Assembly (NCBI GenBank): GCA_030372985.1
Contig: JAUCQB010000213.1
Span: 1-64,000 of the forward strand
Length of the DNA: 64,000 nt
Direction: 5' to 3'
Source: Phycisphaerae bacterium
GTDB lineage: Bacteria; Planctomycetota; Phycisphaerae; UBA1845; PWPN01
Within the stretch, counting starts at the first letter, position 1. Each line of letters opens with the position of its first letter. This document shows, piece by piece, positions 63,901 through 64,000 of this stretch. The position numbers and the translations under genes were made by a program. The notes beneath the pieces are model-generated. The model did not search any database and had not been told where the DNA came from. It saw nothing but the letters and a program-made list of their open reading frames with translations.

Positions 63901-64000
63901 ACGTCGCCGCACCCGTGGAACGTGGTCAGGCCCGCCGCGTGAAGATCACGCAACAGGCGAGGCAGGTCGGACAACTTGAGGCAATGAAACTGGGCCGATT
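60927..64000 (-). CDS. Siroheme nitrite/sulfite reductase - GltD-like flavoprotein - ferredoxin fusion (5' end outside window)
   Basis: At least 1023 residues; the frame is open to base 64000. Counting from the TTG at 63974: a first reductase half (1-175) with CGDVTRNVAACS (22-33) and FSGCTGDC (76-80); a second half (220-410) with the classical C292-x5-C298 (ACVGTTYC) and C335-x3-C339 (SGCPNSC) that hold the [4Fe-4S]-siroheme. Then a GltD-like unit from ~460: N-terminal Fe-S cysteines, FAD motif VAVVGAGPAGLAAARELKR (559-577), NAD(P) motif VVVIGGGFTAVDCARSA (688-704), AVGQ-like AIGQT. The C-terminus has ferredoxin sequence CYLC, CIHCDWCIRVSP (Ser in place of the fourth Cys) and complete CIRCGNCINVCP. 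It could take electrons from NAD(P)H directly to siroheme. Confidence 0.85.
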   Translation of the reverse strand, partial: SAQFHCLKLSDLPRLLRDLHAAGLTTFHGCGDVTRNVAACSWASICPHRRFDVLPHAQATARLLADCRDLDNLPRKYKITFSGCTGDCGQPSINCVGLTAVTRRRPAGGDEEGFRVRIGGGLGWRPFLSEELFSFIPADQAAQVCRAVGLLFRDHGDRQIRMYARLKFVVQRLGIEECRRIVCDNLDREGVDRRGFEIGPLGDCGASVPLRPQRSAGPSGDNGRAIQRIMIPKGEIEAPHLLRIAELAEIHGDKCVYSNNRQNLEIHEVDPARLQELREDIARLGLGVSGFHGLQDVVACVGTTYCPLAVSCTHDMFDRLQSVVQHETYAPIRDRVLIHISGCPNSCSQFQIGDIGLRGLRIREKVGSTEGYRITVGGDLEHFGQAVGDFKVDDCVRVVTAILDTFLDHVQRTGTEDTLAGHVQLTGLDPYRQAVDRLAIRYDQMAENPLELSVFTGQGRTAMDLATNARDIPCQAACPANTHVPEYIWHIAHGRYEEAHRINQEDNVLPNILGRVCTRPCEARCRYQWTSTRGQVRICHLKRFAADHKPEPSRPLPAWFDPSGKRVAVVGAGPAGLAAARELKRYGHAVTVFEREGYVGGQIAMGIPRFRLPQAVIDEDLAAILDSGMEVRLAEPIDRRRVVGLLGTYDAVLLAVGANRPHTLKLPGLPEGLAIEGLRFMKHYNEGRPIPVTGDVVVIGGGFTAVDCARSARRLLGRDGRVSIMYRRGRAQMAATEEEHQALREEDILVETLVTPVSAEVSSGQIKSLVFERNVLGEPDAGGKPRFIPIPGSHFTVPCRTLIVAIGQTQEWDLVPEGAKLAGGHATNTAGLFVAGDFASGSGDIIHSVASGKQAADEIDNFLTGRRRRELIVEIRQAALTGRTRDHDLVYPQPMSMLAPQTRVGSEEVELGLSMEAGQEHAWRCYLCHHKFEIDQDKCIHCDWCIRVSPRDCIRRLRTLDRDERGQPVRWEEVPKGREADTTYIWIDSDNCIRCGNCINVCPVDAISLRQAGQVNCFSGRET

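Noticed and set aside
1..64000. CRISPR arrays, cas genes or prophage blocks
   Set aside because: No regularly spaced short direct repeats with unique spacers and no phage structural genes were seen; only the integrase fragment at 52008.

Overview
The window looks like part of a metagenome-assembled, GC-rich Planctomycetota genome, most likely of the Phycisphaerae type. This is inference from gene content: a PEP-CTERM protein next to a dockerin-type protein, secreted sulfatases, a Tat-exported Gfo/Idh/MocA oxidoreductase, large secreted alpha/alpha-toroid sugar enzymes, a DUF2617 protein and hairpin-rich intergenic repeats. The first 51 bases are not genomic. They are Illumina Nextera i7 adapter with a 10-base index, so the contig really ends inside the ubiD-like gene at base 52.

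Layout. 52-5783: ubiD fragment, AsmA-like protein, FAH-family hydrolase (all minus). 5982-15027: secreted heparinase-like enzyme; an AbiE-type toxin-antitoxin pair lying between two copies of that enzyme's 3' end; a secreted zinc protease; a second large secreted toroid enzyme; a Tat-exported oxidoreductase; hairpin repeats between genes. 15745-21368: an unknown secreted protein, an isomerase remnant, a DUF2617 gene with a promoter and structured leader, and a 1024-residue coiled-coil protein built of 46-residue repeats. 21986-29837: a complete phosphate module (phoB-phoR, then pstS-pstC-pstA-pstB-phoU) with tandem 11-bp-period Pho-box-like repeats. 29922-37188: L,D-transpeptidase, Dabb protein, EmrE-like protein, GNAT, a two-TM coiled-coil protein, an M24-fold protein without most metal ligands, and a TetR with its operator. 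37665-50964: LacI-type operators, two tandemly duplicated secreted proteins (one PEP-CTERM, one dockerin), a TMTC-like glycosyltransferase with TPRs, a LacI regulator and a 2007-residue multi-domain sugar enzyme. 51784-52560: tRNA-Lys(CTT) followed by a broken tyrosine integrase, the scar of an integrated element. 52602-60810: CBM-like lipoprotein, enolase-superfamily enzyme, Gfo/Idh/MocA, YjfB-like protein, internally deleted sulfatase, mscL, intact sulfatase, two membrane TPR proteins, DUF2061. 60927-64000: a large fusion of siroheme nitrite/sulfite reductase, GltD-like flavoprotein and ferredoxin domains, running off the window.

How it fits together. The secreted lyase-like proteins, sulfatases, multi-domain glycosidase, enolase-superfamily dehydratase-like enzyme, FAH hydrolase and Gfo/Idh/MocA proteins suggest a life on sulfated or uronate-containing polysaccharides. 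A nearly identical 14-bp LacI-type site lies upstream of both the duplicated secreted proteins and the large glycosidase, linking them to the LacI gene. The phosphate genes form one regulon. The most unusual items are the AbiE cassette bracketed by duplicated gene 3' ends, the one-polypeptide siroheme reductase/flavoprotein/ferredoxin fusion, the hairpin repeats with a compensatory base change, and the 46-residue (5 heptads + 1 hendecad) coiled-coil repeat protein. No database search was possible; family names rest on motif recognition.
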